Assembly: GCF_042956465.1 (NCBI RefSeq)
Contig: NZ_JBIBGL010000002.1
Coordinates: forward strand, 186,001-250,000
Length of the DNA stretch: 64,000 nt
Source of the DNA: Embleya sp042956465
GTDB taxonomy: Bacteria; Actinomycetota; Actinomycetes; Streptomycetales; Streptomycetaceae
Reading direction: 5' to 3'
The notes under the pieces are model-generated. The model had not been told where the DNA came from and ran no database searches. It worked only from the letters and a program-made list of their open reading frames with translations. The position numbers and the translations under genes are program-made. Shown piece after piece: positions 62,479 to 64,000 of the stretch; position 1 is the first letter of the stretch, and each line of letters begins with the position of its first letter.

Positions 62479-64000
62479 GACACCGCTCCCAACGGTTGCG
62501 GGCGCCGGCGCCCGGGGATGGCCGCGATCAGCTCGCGCGTGTACGGGTGCGCGGGCGTCGAGAGCACCTGCTCGCAACCGCCCTTCTCCACCAGCCGACC
62601 CGCCTTCATCACACCCACCCGGTCGGCGATCCGGCGCACCACCGCGAGGTCGTGCGAAATGAACAGGTAGGCGACCCCCAACTCGTCCTGGAGCCCGCTC
62701 AGCAACTCCAGGATCTGCGCCTGGACCGAGACGTCCAACGCGGACACCGGCTCGTCGCACACCACCAGATCCGGCTCCAACGCCAACGCCCGCGCGATCG
62801 CCACCCGTTGCCGCTGCCCACCGGACAACTCCGCCGGTTTACGGCGCAGCACACCCGCCGGCAGCGCCACCTGATCGATCAACGCCGCCGCCCGGGCCCG
62901 CTGCTGCGCCCGGCTGCCGACCCGGTACGCGCGCAGCGGCTCCTCGACGATCTCGGACACCGTGAAGCGCGGATCCAGCGACGCGTAGGGGTTCTGGTAG
63001 ATCAACTGCATGCGCCGGCGCAGGGCACGCAACTCGGCGCGCCCGGGCCGGGTCGCCTCCCGCCCCTCGATCAGGATCCGGCCCGCGCTGGGCACCTCCA
63101 GACCCAGGATCATCCGCACCGTGGTCGACTTGCCCGACCCGGACTCGCCGACCAGCGCGAACGTCTCACCGCGGCGCACCGTGAACGAGACGTCGTCCAC
63201 CGCGCGCAACGTGCGCGCACCCCCCTTGGTCTTCGGCAGCGCGAACTCCTTGACCAGCCCGGTCACGGTGAGCAACGGCTCGGTCCGCGGCACCGGTTCC
63301 CGCACCGGGCGCGGCCGCTCGCGACGCTTGGCCAGGCTCGGCGCGGCGGCGATCAACTGCCGGGTGTACGGGTGTTCGGGATCGCTCAGGATGCGCGCCG
63401 CAGGCCCCTGCTCGACCACCGTGCCCCGCGACATCACCACCACCCGCGCGGCGCGGTCGGCGGCCACGCCCAGGTCGTGGGTGATCAGCAACATCGCGGT
63501 GCCGTGCGCGTGGGTGAGCTCGTCGATGTGGTCCAGAATCCGCCGCTGCACGGTGACATCGAGCGCACTGGTGGGCTCGTCCGCGATGACCAGCCGGGGC
63601 CGGCAGGCCAACGCGATCGCGATCAACACCCGCTGCCGCATGCCGCCGGACAACTCGTGCGGGAACTGGCGCGCCCGAGTGGCGGGTTCGGGCAGGCCCG
63701 CCTCGCCGAGCGCGGCCACTGCACGCTCGGCCGCCTCCTTGCCGCCCGCCAAGCCGTGCACGATCAGCGCCTCGGCCACCTGATCGCCGACCCGCCGTAC
63801 CGGGTTGAGCGAAAGCATCGGATCCTGCGGGATCAACCCGATCGACCGACCGCGCACCTCGCGCAGTTCACGCTCACGCAGCGTCAGCAGATCACGGCCC
63901 TCGAACAACACCCGCCCCGCGCCGACCCGGCCACCGGTCGGCAACAGGCCCACGACCGCATGCGCGGTGGTGCTCTTGCCCGAGCCCGACTCGCCCACCA
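62475..64000 (-). CDS. Double ABC importer ATPase (DppD-DppF-like fusion), 5' partial
   Basis: More than 508 residues are visible; the start lies beyond 64000. There are two complete nucleotide-binding domains: Walker A GESGSGKSTTAHAV, signature ELSGGMRQRVLIA, Walker B LVIADEPTSALD, then a second set GESGSGKSTTVRM, ELSGGQRQRVAIA, LVVCDEPVSALD, each with a switch His (LITHDLG, FISHDLA). HPYTRQLIAA and HPYTRELIAA are oligopeptide-family marks. It powers uptake by a peptide/nickel-type (Opp/Dpp) importer whose permeases probably lie upstream, outside the window. Confidence 0.92.
   Translation of the reverse strand, partial: VGESGSGKSTTAHAVVGLLPTGGRVGAGRVLFEGRDLLTLRERELREVRGRSIGLIPQDPMLSLNPVRRVGDQVAEALIVHGLAGGKEAAERAVAALGEAGLPEPATRARQFPHELSGGMRQRVLIAIALACRPRLVIADEPTSALDVTVQRRILDHIDELTHAHGTAMLLITHDLGVAADRAARVVVMSRGTVVEQGPAARILSDPEHPYTRQLIAAAPSLAKRRERPRPVREPVPRTEPLLTVTGLVKEFALPKTKGGARTLRAVDDVSFTVRRGETFALVGESGSGKSTTVRMILGLEVPSAGRILIEGREATRPGRAELRALRRRMQLIYQNPYASLDPRFTVSEIVEEPLRAYRVGSRAQQRARAAALIDQVALPAGVLRRKPAELSGGQRQRVAIARALALEPDLVVCDEPVSALDVSVQAQILELLSGLQDELGVAYLFISHDLAVVRRIADRVGVMKAGRLVEKGGCEQVLSTPAHPYTRELIAAIPGRRRPQPLGAVS

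Overview
The window is high-GC DNA (about 70% by eye) with GTG/TTG starts, heavy start/stop overlap and protein families typical of filamentous actinomycetes. It looks like a Streptomycetaceae-type chromosome (Streptomyces, Embleya or a relative); the genus cannot be fixed from the sequence alone.

The left half (1-32.4 kb) is an accretion of mobile defence islands at the 3' end of a tRNA-Pro(GGG) gene (32330-32406, minus). A 37-bp copy of the tRNA 3' end occurs three times in the same orientation: 3257-3293, 7688-7724 and 32332-32368 (inside the tRNA). Two copies abut the 3' end of a tyrosine integrase: a 3' fragment before copy 1 and a frameshifted full-length gene before copy 3. Copies 1 and 2 are each followed by the same paired TGGTCCAC motif. 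Left of copy 1 is the end of an ABC three-component (ABC-3C) conflict operon. Between copies 1 and 2 are a GmrSD-like DUF262-HNH-RAMA nuclease, an ATPase that lost its P-loop, and a P-loop NTPase scrap. Between copies 2 and 3 lies a 24.6-kb island. It holds an AbiE-like remnant cut by an IS5-type element, a small-protein/HExxH-protein pair, a DnaB-like helicase scrap, a minus-strand operon (SMC-like ATPase with an in-frame TGA, a small HEPN-like protein, a HelD-like helicase), a divergent HTH-methylase-TRD fusion, a complete type I R-M system (hsdM, hsdS, hsdR), an EcsC-like protein and a Ser/Thr kinase with a probable TPR tail.

The right half (32.4-64 kb) reads as ordinary chromosome. It holds an acidic conserved hypothetical, an AraC regulator with an EamA transporter, an M28 peptidase, a secreted LTD-EEP nuclease, two tRNA-Cys genes, an FAD protein coupled to a glutathionyl-hydroquinone-reductase-like enzyme, a 2128-aa secreted Rhs/YD protein with a probable membrane immunity protein and a divergent secreted DNRLRE/FG-GAP protein. 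It ends in a flavin-monooxygenase cluster (SsuE-like FMN reductase, three luciferase-like monooxygenases, a second GST-like reductase, a double ABC importer ATPase) of the kind used to scavenge organosulfur or similar compounds.

Minisatellites of 13-21 bp and a two-copy near-palindromic repeat family (9456-9619 and 35456-35781) are spread through the window. One 18-bp minisatellite lies in frame inside the FMN reductase gene.
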